A model generated the notes under the pieces. That model was not told where the DNA came from. It saw only the letters and a list, made by a program, of their open reading frames with translations, and ran no database searches. From contig JACATO010001140.1 of assembly GCA_018389105.1 (NCBI GenBank), positions 124,001-188,000 on the forward strand: a stretch of 64,000 nucleotides of DNA, read 5' to 3'. The number at the start of each line of letters is the position of its first letter. The stretch's first letter is position 1. A program made the position numbers and the translations under genes. Source of the stretch: Nautilus pompilius (lineage: Eukaryota; Mollusca; Cephalopoda; Nautilida; Nautilidae). Of this stretch, positions 12,881 to 25,959 are shown one piece after another.

Positions 12881-15377
12881 GTTTGATTTTAGAATTTAAA
12901 TTATTAATAGCGGAAACTGAATGAGTATAAAATATTCCGGTTTGTTACATTTAAGTGCCAACACAGCGCAAAATCCAACGTATAACGAACAACCCGACGA
13001 AATGAACGATATGCACAAGTATGACGTAAAACCTGACGTCACGCAGTACTGATCAACTATGACGCTCAGACGCCATACGTCGGTATGTATACGAATAATG
13101 CAACAAGGACTTTTCTGTCTCTCCGACAAGAGAGCTGGTTTGCGTCACCCATGTTGTATTCCAGATTGAGACCGTTTATTGAAGATCTCGCCTAAAAAGC
13201 TGAACAATCTGATCTTATTACTCGTATGCTGAGAATTCCAAAAATGAACACATTGGCCAAACAGAGGGTCGGTCTCTTATTACGTTCGGTTTTAATTAGA
13301 ATAGCAGCACCAAGGTAGAGTAAAAGTCGCCTCATTACGTACACTGTTCTACGATCGGACGGCTTTCACGTGCCCGCCGTATAATAAAGAAAACAAACAG
13401 ACAGGCAGACAAACAAAGAAATAATGGAAAAAATGGAGAAATGCCAGTCAGATGAGGCGCTCTACACATCCCGCTTGTCAAAACAATGGCCCTGTATACC
13501 AGGATGATTTATCTGACGAAAACCACCCCAGTAATCTGCGATCAATTCTCCCTCGGGATCCATCTGTAAACACGAGAATCTGCTTCCTCCAGCTCGCGCC
13601 GCTCACTGTCCAATTAGCCGAACAAAAAGACACGATTATTTAGCCGTGATTTGGCCGCTAGGTGTCCCACTGGTCTGATTTCACAAACAATCCTTGTGTA
13701 TAATTGTGTAAACACTCCGTCTTCCAGTTTGATGCAGTTGATGGCCGACTTTTGCAGTGCTATTTCTTGGTCCGATTGAAAACAGGCGGACGGACCAGTC
13801 TCCCCCCCCCCCCCCTGGAGAGAAGTGAGTCATGTGGCTTATTAAGATGGAACTGGGGACGGTAGGATAGGTTTGTGAGAACCGGGGGAGTCTATCCTGC
13901 GAAGTAAGTGACCGCCAATCGATTCCGTCCAAACAAATCACCGTTTCCGTGCCATTTTCAAACAGAACAACTCCACTCCGCAGAGAGACGATTGCTCGGG
14001 AGCGCGGGGCCAAGCGCGCGCTGACTTACTCGTTCTGAAGACTAAGGGTCTTTTGAAGAAAGAGAAAAAACGCTAAAAAGTAAAGATGACTGGGTGAGAA
14101 AAACGGGGCGAGAACTGGCGATGACCTTCAAAGGAATTTCTTTTAACAATCTGCTGTACTCAACAAGCTATCCTCCACGCGCGTCGGTGTTCTTCACGAC
14201 AGACGGCGCTGCCGACGCAGCTCCTTCGATGACAGAACTCTCGCTCGAGCTGTTTACATGGCGACGGCTCTACTACGTCAAACCGCCCACGCTCCCATAA
14301 TAGTTTGATATCCGGTTTATCTCGAAAGTTTTGTGGTACACAGAACCCCCATGAATTTCTGTTTAACAGATATTTTATTATTAATATCCGTTTCATAATG
14401 TTTAGTTGTCTTCGTACTCCACCGGGTCCGTCCCGTGGTCCTAAGGTGGATTACTTACCGGAGTCTAAATGGCGGAAGTGTTTTCCGTCCAGGACATTTT
14501 CCTGGAGCTCCGCATCCCCGATTCCGCTGATGTTCGTTCGTTCTGTCACCCGCTCATTGATTGGTCCTAGCGATGCTCCCGCCACACAGTTGGCCCTGCC
14601 GACGTTTACATCTCCCCTTATTTTGGTAACTAGATCCTTATATTCTGACAGCTTTTCTCTATTCTTGGTGGACACATTTCTTTATGCTGGTATTGCTGCA
14701 TCGATTAGCAGGCGTGTCTTCTGTGTCCCGTCCTCGACGACGATGTCTGTGTGTGCTTACTATCGTTGTTGTGGCCGTTAAGCAAAATCACCGCCTAACA
14801 TTTGCCCGCATAATTAATATATCACGAGGACCCAGCGAAGTTATCGTATTTAAAATGCAACGAAAAATTAGCAAGGCAGCAGCACCATGCTTAAGTGGAT
14901 AGCACGAAGGGTATTTACAAGGATATTGCAAATTACCTTATTCCTTTCACCTCTTCATTTAATTTTGTAGCTGTGTAATAGTAAAGTTCGTGGAATAAAA
15001 TTTAGATTCTAACAAAGAAAAAGACAAAAGAGGTGGAAAAAAACAAACATTAGAAAGTAAAAATAAGACTACAGGTTACCATTTAGAGCATCTTCGGCGA
15101 GACGATCGGTCAGAGTGCTGTAAAAAAGGGATAAAATATCGCATCTCCATCAGTATTGGAGATTTAAGGAGAATGGCGAAAGAGTGAGAAATTTCTGTGT
15201 CTGTTTAGATGAGTTTTAGATATCTGATAAAAATGATTCTGTAATTCAGAATTTTCAGTCCTAAAAAGATGTGGAGGATATTAACGCCGTCCAAAACAAC
15301 AAATCTGTGATTCAAATTTAAAGGGACACGATTAAAAATGAATGAATTCTTCTCTTCTAGACAGATGCGACGATAAT

Positions 15378-15385
<8 letters not shown>
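12881..15385. other. Intergenic, no gene recognised
   Basis: Contains a perfect CRE near 13036, a 14-base poly-C at about 13802-13815, and overlapping short frames between 13.4 and 14.8 kb on both strands. None shows a known domain. The 158-codon plus-strand frame at 14305-14781 has an antisense partner and no recognisable motif, so I do not call it. Confidence 0.4.
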
Positions 15386-15417
<32 letters not shown>

Positions 15418-15801
15418 CTGACGTAATATCTCTCTCTTTACTGACGTCATATTTCTCTCTGTACTTCCGCAATCTCTCTCTGTACTGACACCACCTCTCC
15501 CTCTTCCTCTCTGTACTGACGTCATATCTCTCTCTTTACTGACGTCATATTTCTCTCTGTACTTCCGCAATCTCTCTCTGTACTGACACCACCTCTCCCT
15601 CTTCCTCTCTGTACTGACGTCATATCTCTCTCTTTACTAACGTCATATCTCTCTCTTTACTGACGTCATATTTCTCTCTTTACTGACGTCATATTTCTCT
15701 CTGAACTGACGTAATATCTCTCTCTGTACTGACGTCATATTTCTCTCTGTACTGACGTAATATCTCTCTCTTTACTGACGTCATTTCTCTCTCTCTCTCT
15801 C
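15386..15801. repeat. CRE satellite array B (98-bp higher-order unit)
   Basis: CT tract with cores of the type TGTACTGACGTCATAT and TTTACTGACGTCATAT. A longer unit that includes ACTTCCGCAATC and ACTGACACCACC is present twice, 98 bp apart (ACTTCCGC begins at 15463 and 15561). The 3' half contains near-identical short units. The CT-rich strand is the plus strand. Confidence 0.9.
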
Positions 15802-16329
15802 GTGGACCTCCTTACAAGACCGATATTGTGTAAAGTAGATAATAACTAGGGATAATAGCCTTTAAAGTTCAAACGATCCCGGTTATCTTCGGTGGACAGT
15901 CATGATAGATTTCTTGATGGAGAGCCAATTTTAAAAAAAACCCCAACAAATTCACAATTAAAAACAAACCGTTTTGTGTTTATGCTATGGACTTAAACTG
16001 AATACAACGCCCACAGTCTGGCAGCAGTGCCTTGTTGCTGTACCAAACCGTCTACCAAGATCCGAAAATTTACGATAGAAAATTGAAAAGAGACGTAGAA
16101 TTAGGTTTGTATTGCTTATGCGTTTTGTTTCAAAATCCGCTCTTCTTTTGTCGCTTAGACAGGTGTGGCTAACTTTTAGCCATCTGTTAGGCTTGCAAAA
16201 TACTCATCTACCGGGTACAGCCGTGTGCTTGGCTTCTTTTAGTTTGTAATGTTGGTGTAAATACTTGTAGTGGAGTTTGAACATTATCAAGTTGTTTTAA
16301 AATAGGCCATTGATAACCTCAGTGCTGTC
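15802..16329. other. Intergenic
   Basis: Mixed AT-leaning sequence with no frame or repeat that I recognise. Confidence 0.5.
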
Positions 16330-16830
16330 AATGGTAATATAATGGTTTGACTGTCCCTACTGTATAGGCGTTGTTGCTATCAGTTCTGATGTTGGCGCTA
16401 TTCGCCTAATTAGAAGTGTTAGGGTTACTAAAGATGCCAGTGTTTTTGATGTCACTCATGGTATATATTAGTGTTGTTGTCTAAGCCCAGATGTTAGTAT
16501 CGTTGTTTACAGCACTGCTTGAATTAGTGGCATTGATGTGACTCTTTCTGTAGTTGATGGTAACGCTTTGATAGATGATGACGCCAATGTTGATTTGATG
16601 ATTTTATAATTACTGAAATTCTTTTCTGATGGCAGAGCAATGAAAACATTTATGATGTTCATTCACAGCAGTGTTAATGCTATTTGTATTAGTATTAACA
16701 AAATTGATAATACCATTGATAGACGTCGCGATGCTCTTGACATCGTTATTGAATTCAGTGATAATATCTGTTCTCTTTGTATTATTAATGACGGTGATTA
16801 CGCTGAAGCTGCTTCGTCAAGAAACTGTTT
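16330..16830. repeat. Cryptically simple GTT/GAT-rich stretch
   Basis: The plus strand is strongly enriched in GTT, GAT, GTG and ATT triplets (for example GTTGATG, GTTGTTG, GATGATG) without a clean tandem unit. It looks like an old trinucleotide repeat broken up by substitutions. A 64-codon frame at its end (16640-16834) is a likely by-product. Confidence 0.45.
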
Positions 16831-18396
16831 TTGATGTTGCAACTTAACTATAAGATCGCAGACTCGTGAAATATCTGAGAAAAGTGAGTAGTAGAAGAGC
16901 GTTAAGCTTTCTTCTTAATTCCGATTGTGTTATACGCTTACTAAGACCTTAATTATTATCGAAAATATATATATATATACAACAGCTTCGTTCCAAAATG
17001 GTCCCCCACTTTGCGGTGTCTGACGGCGTGTAAAGAATCACGTGGCTGCCGGTGGATCCAGGGTTCGAATCGAAGTCGTTTGACCTACCTTTCCACCATT
17101 GACTCTTCTCGATTCTATTCGCCAAGCTTTCATGTCAGGCAATAGAGAGTTCTAATGAAGGGATTTTTTTTTTAAGGGTATATGTGATGAAGGTTTCGCG
17201 GATAAGTCCCTAATTATTTTGCGGCAGCCCCATAAAACCCACCTAGGCAACTTGCTCGGTCACCGGGGCTAACCGTTGTGAGATTTTTCATAGAAACTAA
17301 AAGCCAGGACGAGGGCTGGATAAGAGAAAATACATTCGTTTGTGTTCGCAAAGCAAATATTGGAGGGAGCCGGACTTCTAATGCTTATATTTAAAGTAGT
17401 TATTTGCTACCGAAGATCACGGAGTGGATATCACAGTTGAAGCATTTTGAGATAGCACGAGGCACGTGCAGTTTCTGTATAATTCAGGGTTAGGCAGGAA
17501 CTTGACCTCGCCGATTTACAGGCTTCAAATGGCCGGCTGATCCTCTGTGAGGGCGCTGCCTGTTGGAACATTTAAGATTGGCGGAGGGACATGTTCTGCT
17601 GACTTCAACCATCGCGCCGACGTCGTTGGCCACGGTTATGGTTTTACGGATATCTTCAACCGTACTGAAGTTGGATCACATTTACATCATTGTGCTGGTC
17701 GTCCGCCCTTTAAACCAGAAACAGCGAATGGCGGAGGAATCTGGAGAGAAGAGACGTTTTACGTTTTCGTTGCGGTGGAACTGGCGAGAGACGTCAGCCT
17801 TCGTTAATAATCGGCGAGTCGAAACAGCCAGTTTATTTTAAACTATAAAGATGTCAGATCTGCCCGGATAAAAGACTCAAGATAATCCCTCTCCACGAAT
17901 AACGCATTCCTCCCAGCAAGCAGCTGATGCGCGGCTAATTAATTCAGTCCCGAAATCCATCCTGGCGAATATCTTTTCCGTGCTGTAGTCATCAGACCAG
18001 GGCGTTATCACCAGCTTTAAAACTGACTGCAGAAACCTACTACTGCGGTGTTTGTTATCGCAGAGCGACACCTGTAATTCAGCGCAAGACCTTTAAGAAA
18101 ATTACAGTTCTTGATTAAATTCATTGCATATGTGCGGCGCGTAAATTACTCTTGATATCGACGTGGATGACACTAGACCAAAAACACAATCTTCACGGTT
18201 GACACCGAGACTAATACTCTGGCGAGCATACAGATGGCGCTGCTTCCGTGGTAGTCGTCACTCGGAGACGACATATTGCTTCTGAAAATGGAACTCCACG
18301 AACAGAAAAATGCTGACGATGAATCTGAAGGAAACAATTAACTAACGCAGTTAAGAGGGAACTGAAGAAGAAACAGATTCGGACGTCTCGTATAGA
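16831..18396. other. Intergenic; weak tRNA-like site near 17060
   Basis: A B-box-like GGGTTCGAATC lies at about 17062 after GTGGATCCA and may mark a degraded tRNA-derived SINE, but no A box is convincing. The frames at 17547-17841 overlap each other in two registers and match nothing known. Confidence 0.35.
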
Positions 18397-18462
18397 TAAA
18401 GCAGAGTTTTATTATATCTGTCTTCTAAGCATATACGCTACAGAAGATAAAACTCTGCTTTA
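18397..18462. repeat. Perfect 16-bp inverted repeat (hairpin)
   Basis: TAAAGCAGAGTTTTAT at 18397-18412 is matched exactly by its reverse complement at 18447-18462, with a 34-base loop. The TCTGT/ACAGA pairs just inside could extend the stem after a small bulge. It could be the core of a MITE, a folded RNA element or a terminator-like hairpin. No flanking target duplication was identified. Confidence 0.6.
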
Positions 18463-20058
18463 GAGAATCGTTTGCCGCAACCAGGTATCGAGCACGAAGC
18501 CAGAAGTCAAGAGTTACAAGAAACAGGCTTTTATTACCTGATTCTAAGGTATTTCGATGCAAACTTCCTGGTTAATTATGGAGTAATTCGCCTAATGAGT
18601 GATTGGATTTGATAATTTCAATTTAAAATTAAATTAACCAGTTCTAATGAAAATGTACGTTATTGCATCTAAGTTTATAATGAGCACAAATATATTCACA
18701 AAATTGAGAACTAGGGAATTAAACCTTTTATGTGTGATTTAAGTATAAATATGAAGGTAGAGAGTTGATTCGGGTGTTTTCCTTTACCTCTACCAATGAC
18801 CCCCTTCTCAGGGTTTCACCCCCTCAACGACTGTTTGGTGTGTGATGATGCTAATTTGCAAACGATGGAGAATTTTCTGTTTTTTGGGATCGTGAAAAGG
18901 GCTTCAGTTTGTCTCGAGCCTGCGGAACTGTTAGCTTTTTATACGCGTTTTTCCGATCGTGGTTCATCTACACCCCCCCCACCCCTTACCCCCGGGACTC
19001 CACCGCGTTGTTTTCGCTAATGCGATTTATTAATACCTCCAGCATTGGCACAGCGCGCGCCTCCACTGGGCACTTCGTTCAGAGCCTCACGACGTTTTAC
19101 TGCACGAGCCAGTCCATCCTTCCTAGCTGTCGTTACTATTGTTCACTCGAATGTCCCGGAAGCCGAAGGCCCGCGAGCAGGAGGGGAGCCGGTTCGAGAA
19201 TATCGGAAAACCATCAGGCTGCGACCCGAGCGCCATCGAGTCGGCCACTCATCGAGCCCTCTGTCGGCCGGCCGCCATGACACTCGGGGAAAGAGGTTTG
19301 GGCAAATGTCGGAATGCCGAAAGGAAAACCCCGGATTTTGTTAGCCATTAAGTCCACTGGGAACGAATGGATTGTGGTGAGGAGGAGGAAACAATAGCAA
19401 ACGTAAAGGCGTTCGCTTAAGATGCAACCTTCCGCTGTACATGACTCGGGAACCATTCATATAGCGGGTTGGTCTGCGAGAAAGAGGGGACACTAAGTGG
19501 TCCCGCCGAAAAACATCTAATAAGTAGACTGACCGCCGGATATCTATCGACCGGTGGCTGTGAGCAACTCGACGAGTCCGCTCGGAGGCGTGTTGCTATG
19601 ACGACGACGTCATCCGGACTGACTCACTCGCAGCGGCGATTTTTTCACTTTTCAAGCCAAGAAATCAGGGTATAATATAAAATAAACACTAACTCCCCTT
19701 ATTTTCAGAGACCGCAACATATAAAATATATTAGTGCATAACACCCCGGTCAAGCTGTTCTTTAAAACGAACACCCAGTCCAGCTTAAAATGTCCCAGCC
19801 GATCCATTTAAAGTATCCGCTCGATTCTTGTTTCTCCCAACCATCGTTCTCACGTTGCGTCTTCAGCGGCTGGAATTTGGCTTTAAGCTCGTGTGCACAG
19901 TGGCTGCAAGGGTTATTTGTACAGCTGACAGTACAGGGTAGGTGTCTCATTAAAATGTTTAATATTTGGGCCGCTCAGAGCTGTGTGATGTTTTCTTTCT
20001 TACAACGTTAAAATTGGTTTGACAGGCAATAATTAGACGTATACAAATAAGCATCACG
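18463..20058. other. Intergenic, no gene recognised
   Basis: The 18.8-19.7 kb part is GC-richer, with several overlapping frames in different registers and on both strands. None carries a recognisable domain. A CRE lies near 19606. Confidence 0.4.
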
Positions 20059-20468
20059 TACACACACACACACACAGAGACACACACACACATACACACA
20101 GAGACACACATACACCGACACACACACACACACCACACAGAGACACACACACACCACACACACACACACAGAGACACACATACACCGACACACAACACAC
20201 ACACACATACACGGACACACACACACACGTACACACATACACACACACGGACACACACACGTACACAGACACACAAACACACGGACACACACAGACACAC
20301 ACACAGACACACACCGACACACACACACGTACACAGACACACAAACACACGGACTCATACACGGACACACACACACGTACACAGACACACAAACACACGG
20401 ACACACCGACACACACACATACACGGACACACACACCGACACACACACATACACGGACACACACACAT
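20059..20468. repeat. (CA)n tract with GACA, CGGA and TACA interruptions
   Basis: About 410 bp of CA repeats with regular GAGACAC, CGGACAC, CGTACAC and CATACAC interruptions. The long Cys/Val-rich frames on the minus strand are translations of this repeat and not genes. Confidence 0.95.
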
Positions 20469-22296
20469 AATGTACGCACATAAACCATCAGTACCCTTAT
20501 TTATGCTGCATATATTAGAGCTTCTGAAATTTTCGATGATGTTTGTATTAAGAACGGCTGCTCGAGGGAAGGAATGTACGTACTTTGCTTTTATTGATTG
20601 TAGTCAGCGAGCGTCCTCACTGCATCCACAGAATCAGCAGCATCCTGTCTATTTTCATACAGGCGCAAACACTACGCCGTCTAGCGGCGCGACGATCGAT
20701 ATCAGTTAACCACAAATAACTGAGCTTACGCCGAACACAATAATTCATAATTATTCAGAATTTTGGTATGGAATCCAATCTGAGCTCGGTACGTGGCGCA
20801 TTACCTACCTACCGATGACCTGTACACTCAAGATTTGCTATTCATGAATATTCAACTATGCTATTAACTGGAAGAAGACACAAACACACAAACACCAGCG
20901 GTTCACTTATCATATTTAAAGAGGAACTAAAGTCCAGATTAATTTTTTGCAATTCCACCCCATACACATACACCTATCTTTACAGTAATATGCACATTTG
21001 GAATTATTTTTCCCTAGAATATACAGCATAGGAAGCAGCTGTCTGCCTGTCTCTATTTCCTGTGGATGCCAGTTGTTACGTCATCTCTGGCCACCGACAT
21101 CATCCACGTGGCTATGATATATCATCGTCAAGTACCGCATGATAGATACCGCCACCAAATGATATCGCCATAACGTACGCCTAATGTTGAACGTTGACGA
21201 CAGACCGAGTTCTGTTCGCTTGTGCAGAAACTGAAATAGACGTCAGCCTCGTTTATGGACGGACATATTCAGTCTGCGAGTTTGCTTTGTTCGCTGTTCG
21301 CCTTTACGCTGCTATTGTTGTCTGTGGCCGGGTTAGATTTTCCAGAGCCTAAATGAAGCGTACCGACCGACTCCCCCCTTGTCACCCCTCATTAAGAGGG
21401 CAAACAGAGACGGACCCCGGTCCTGTTTTTGTTGAATCTCTCAACCGGAGATCGCCCAGTTTTGTTCCTTATTTCTTTTGAGAGGCGAAGGTTAGGGGGG
21501 GGGTCTTTGTATCATATCTAAACATCCTCCCGTCCGCTCCCCGGACCGTCCGTCCACGCTCCGCTGGCGGCAGCCCCCGCGGTGTAGAGATGCAGAATCC
21601 TGACAACAAACGCAACCAGGGGATTTGCTTCCCACCCTCGGGGAACATCTGATCTCGCCCGTCCGCGGCCGCCGCGGTTCAAACAACAACACCGCTTAAC
21701 GAAAATGGCCTTCCAAGAAACACAGACCTAGGGGGAAGGGATCGGATTCCAGCCGCGCAACCGCGAGACAGCTCTGATGACCGGTAAGAGGAGAAAGCGG
21801 ATAGGGGTCCATTTCGTTGAGAGTTGGCGCCTCCGCCTCCCTGCCCTCGTTTTTTTTTTGTTTTTTTTTAATTGTTGATTTCTAATCTTGATTATGTCCG
21901 CGTGAAGCTTCCAGTCCAGGAGTAATTGAACGGTATCGAGTTACCGCCCCTGTCTCGAATATTCCGGGCCGCAAAGATTGTGGCAGCGTCACCTGCTTCC
22001 ATCCCGGCGGCGTCTGCGAGAACAGCGGACGATTTGGCCGGTTATGTTCAGGGTCCGAATTTTACCATCAGAAGAATTCGGCCAGAACAGAAGTGCCAAC
22101 ACTCTTTCTGTTTCCTAAACACCCCAGAATACATATCGGCCAGTTGCTGCGCCTCATTATCTCCCTCAGGGCGTACAGCCAATCAGGGACCTCGTAATGC
22201 TTGGTTCTGCATTTGCTCTATTTACGTCTATCTATATAATTAAGACAATGAAAAGTTATTACAATAATAAAGTGCAGCTGTTTTACATCACAGTAC
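20469..22296. other. Intergenic, no gene recognised
   Basis: No supported gene. The segment 21.3-22.1 kb is CpG-rich and could be promoter-like. The open frames at 21492-21692 (-) and 21926-22243 (+) match no family I know. Confidence 0.4.
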
Positions 22297-24655
22297 CTCT
22301 CTCTCTCTCTCTCCTGTAATGACCTCATCTCTCTCCTGTAATGACGTCACCTATCTCTCCTGTAATGACATCATCTCTCTCTCCTGTAATGACCTCATCT
22401 CTCTCCTGTAATGACGTCACCTCTCTCTCCTGTAATGACATCATCTCTCTCTCCTGTAATGACCTCATCTCTCTCTTGTAATGACATCATATCTCCCTCC
22501 TGTAATGACGCCATCTCTCTCTCCTGTAATGACATCATCTCTCTCTCCTGTAATGACCTCATCTCTCTCCTGTAATGACGTCACCTCTCTCTCCTGTAAT
22601 GACATCATCTCTCTCTCCTGTAATGACGTCACCTCTCTCTCCTGTAATGACATCATCTCTCTCTTGTAATGACCTCATCTCTCTCTTGTCATGACATCAT
22701 CTCTCTCCTGTAATGACGTCACCTCTCTCTCCTGTAATGACCTCATCTCTCTCTTGTAATGACATCATCTCTCTCTCCTGTAATGACGCCATCTCTCTCC
22801 TGTAATGACGTCACCTATCTCTCCTGTAATGACATCATCTCTCCTGTAATGACCTCATCTCTCTCCTGTAATGACGTCACCTCTCTCTCCTGTAATGACA
22901 TCATCTCTCTCTCCTGTAATGACGTCACCTCTATCTCCTGTAATGACGTCATATCTCTCCTGTAATGACCTCATCTCTCTCCTGTAATGACATCATCTCT
23001 CTCTTGTAATGACATCATCTCTCTCTCCTGTAATGACCTCATCTCTCTCCTGTAATGACATCATCTCTCTCTTGTAATGACCTCATCTCTCTCTTGTAAT
23101 GACATCATCTCTCTCCTGTAATGACGTCACCTCTCTCTCCTGTAATGACGTCACCTCTCTCTCCTGTAATGACCTCATCTCTCTCTTGTAATGACATCAT
23201 CTCTCTCCTGTAATGACGTCACCTCTCTCTCCTGTAATGACATCATCTCTCTCTCCTGTAATGACGTCACCTCTATCTCCTGTAATGACGTCATATCTCT
23301 CCTGTAATGACCTCATCTCTCTCCTGTAATGACGTCACCTCTCTCTCCTGTAATGACGTCACCTCTCTCTCCTGTAATGACCTCATCTCTCTCTTGTAAT
23401 GACATCATCTCTCTCCTGTAATGACGTCACCTCTCTCTCCTGTAATGACATCATCTCTCTCCTGTAATGACGTCACCTCTATCTCCTGTAATGACGTCAT
23501 ATCTCTCCTGTAATGACCTCATCTCTCTCCTGTAATGACATCATCTCTCTCTGTAATGACATCCTCTCTCTCCTGTAATGACCTCATCTCTCTCTCTGTA
23601 ATGACATCATCTCTCTCCTGTAATGACGTCACCTCTCTCTCCTGTAATGACGTCACCTCTCTCTCCTGTAATGACGTCACCTCTCTCTCCTGTAATGACC
23701 TCATCTCTCTCTTGTAATGACATCATCTCTCTCCTGTAATGACGTCACCTCTCTCTCCTGTAATGACGTCACCTCTCTCTCCTGTAATGACGTCACCTCT
23801 CTCTCCTGTAATGACCTCATCTCTCTCTTGTAATGACATCATCTCTCTCCTGTAATGACGTCACCTCTCTCTCCTGTAATGACCTCATCTCTCTCTTGTA
23901 ATGACATCATCTCTCTCTTGTAATGACCTCATCTCTCTCTTGTAATGACATCATCTCTCTCCTGTAATGACGTCACCTCTCTCTCCTGTAATGACGTCAC
24001 CTCTCTCTCCTGTAATGACGTCACCTCTCTCTCCTGTAATGACCTCATCTCTCTCTTGTAATGACATCATCTCTCTCTGTAATGACGTCACCTCTCTCTC
24101 CTGTAATGACCTCATCTCTCTCTTGTAATGACATCATCTCTCTCTTGTAATGACCTCATCTCTCTCCTGTAATGACGTCACCTCTCTCTCCTGTAATGAC
24201 GTCACCTCTCTCTCCTGTAATGACGTCACCTCTCTCTCCTGTAATGACGTCACCTCTCTCTCCTGTAATGACGTCACCTCTCTCTCCTGTAATGACGTCA
24301 CCTCTCTCCTGTAATGACGTCACCTCTCTCTCCTGTAATGACGTCACCTCTCTCTCCTGTAATGACCTCATCTCTCTCTTGTAATGACATCATCTCTCTC
24401 CTGTAATGACGTCACCTCTCTCTCCTGTAATGACGTCACCTCTCTCTCCTGTAATGACGTCACCTCTCTCTCCTGTAATGACGTCACCTCTCTCTCCTGT
24501 AATGACGTCACCTCTCTCTCCTGTAATGACGTCACCTCTCTTCCTGTAATGACGTCACCTCTCTCTCCTGTAATGACCTCATCTCTCTTGTAATGACATC
24601 ATCTCTCTCTTGTAATGACCTCATCTCTCTCCTGTAATGACGTCATCTCTCTCTC
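22297..24655. repeat. CRE satellite array C (24-bp unit)
   Basis: A 2.36-kb array whose basic unit is 24 bp: a CTGTAATGACGTCAC core plus a CT spacer. Three variants intermix: TGACGTCAC, TGACATCAT and TGACCTCAT. By eye about 46 cores keep the exact TGACGTCA palindrome. The first half is a mosaic of variants. The last 500 bp is almost pure TGACGTCACC units. Because 24 is divisible by 3, frames stay open on both strands, but these are not genes. Confidence 0.97.
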
Positions 24656-24991
24656 AGCGTTTCCACCACAGAAGATAAATATAGCAGCTGTTCACTTGAA
24701 GCTCAAGGAGGAATAAAATAGATATCAATTTTATTGCAGAAAATATATAGGTTTTTTTTGTTTTTGTTTTTTTGTTTGCTGTTGTCAAACCCTTCTTGGC
24801 CGGCTTTCGCAGGAGATTTCCCAGCAGGAAGCTGTAAATGGGAAAGTGTTGGTGCGTGCATCGGTTTTGGAGACCAAACAAAAGTTTCCTGGTTACTGTA
24901 GTCAAGGTACATATAGCAGAATCTCTGCTGAAAGATACAGTAATTTGGAACTTAAACAAGATGTAGTTGTGCAAATTTAGCGAAAGTTGCT
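24656..24991. other. Intergenic
   Basis: No convincing gene. Two overlapping minus-strand frames are unrecognised. Confidence 0.45.
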
Positions 24992-25025
24992 GATAATAAT
25001 AAAATAATAATAATAATAATAATAA

Positions 25026-25066
<41 letters not shown>
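24992..25066. repeat. (AAT)n microsatellite
   Basis: About 75 bp of AAT repeats with two AAAAT interruptions. Confidence 0.95.
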
Positions 25067-25068
<2 letters not shown>

Positions 25069-25959
25069 GCTTAAGGGCAATTACTTAACGTCTCAAGAAC
25101 CATGTGTCTTGGCTGCCAGTCAATGAACGGTAGACATATTCTGATGGATCGCGAAATTCAGATATTTTTATGCCAGAGATCCGCGTTCTTCACTAAACTC
25201 AGATGCCTCGAACGAATTTCGACCCCCTCCTTTTATTGGAGAGATTTATTCGGGGTAAGAAGTCATTTGAGGAGAGGGGTTGACAAGGATAAAAGCGCCC
25301 ATTCTAAGCATGTCGGATTATTGTGACTGGGAGGGATGAAGTGAGAGAGGACGGACACCGCAGCACCGAACTTCCGTTTCCGCACGTGCTCTGGTACAGA
25401 CGCCGAGCCAAGCCGTTGGTTGTCGGCTCGTAGATTTTGCACTGAACTCTATAAAAGATATATTGCTGTTGTGGAATTTATGTTCTGTAAATCGCGGCAA
25501 TTAGGCGTCCTTCATCACAGAAATTGCCAGACAAGCAGGCAAACCAAACAAGTCGACTGTACGTGGACTTACCAACACTTGCAAGCAGATCGCGGCCGCC
25601 AGGGGCGCGCACGTCAAATTCTATTGGTGTCGCTAAGATTAATGAAGAAAACCCTTCATAAGCCGAACCGCCAGAGTTTCTTTTATCGGGTGGCCTACCC
25701 TACTTGTCCTATCTTCAATTCGATCTGTCAACACCGGTCCAATTTTACAGTTGTTGGGGTTGCGGACTTTCTTTAATTTGGGTTGTAATGCAATTCCGGT
25801 AACTTATATTTCTTTTCAGGTTCGGGATACCTTTGATAACGTATTTTGCGTGACACCGTCTCGCTGACCGACCTTGAGAGATTAGTGCGCCCTCTTTCCC
25901 ATTTCATCTCCTCTCCTTACCCATCCCGCCTCTTTTTTTTCTTTTCTTTCAGCTAATGG
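25067..25959. other. Intergenic
   Basis: Short overlapping frames only. The plus-strand frame at 25420-25776 (118 codons) shows no domain I recognise. Confidence 0.4.

Noticed and set aside
14305-14781. 158-codon plus-strand frame as a gene
   Set aside because: It has no recognised domain, an overlapping antisense frame, and Ser/Arg-rich composition typical of chance frames in CpG-rich DNA.
20008-20488. Cys/Val-rich minus-strand frames of up to 157 codons resembling cysteine-rich proteins
   Set aside because: They are simply the (CA)n tract translated.
22465-24593. Frames of 60-71 codons reading MTSSLSCNDV or MRSLQEREV cycles on both strands
   Set aside because: They are the 24-bp array read in eight-residue cycles on either strand.
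22297-24655. CRISPR-like array
   Set aside because: Regular spacing, but spacers are CT repeats and not unique sequence, and the surroundings are animal DNA with retroelements.
24992-25066. Centromeric or telomeric repeat
   Set aside because: It is a plain AAT microsatellite. No TTAGGG-type repeats are seen in the window.
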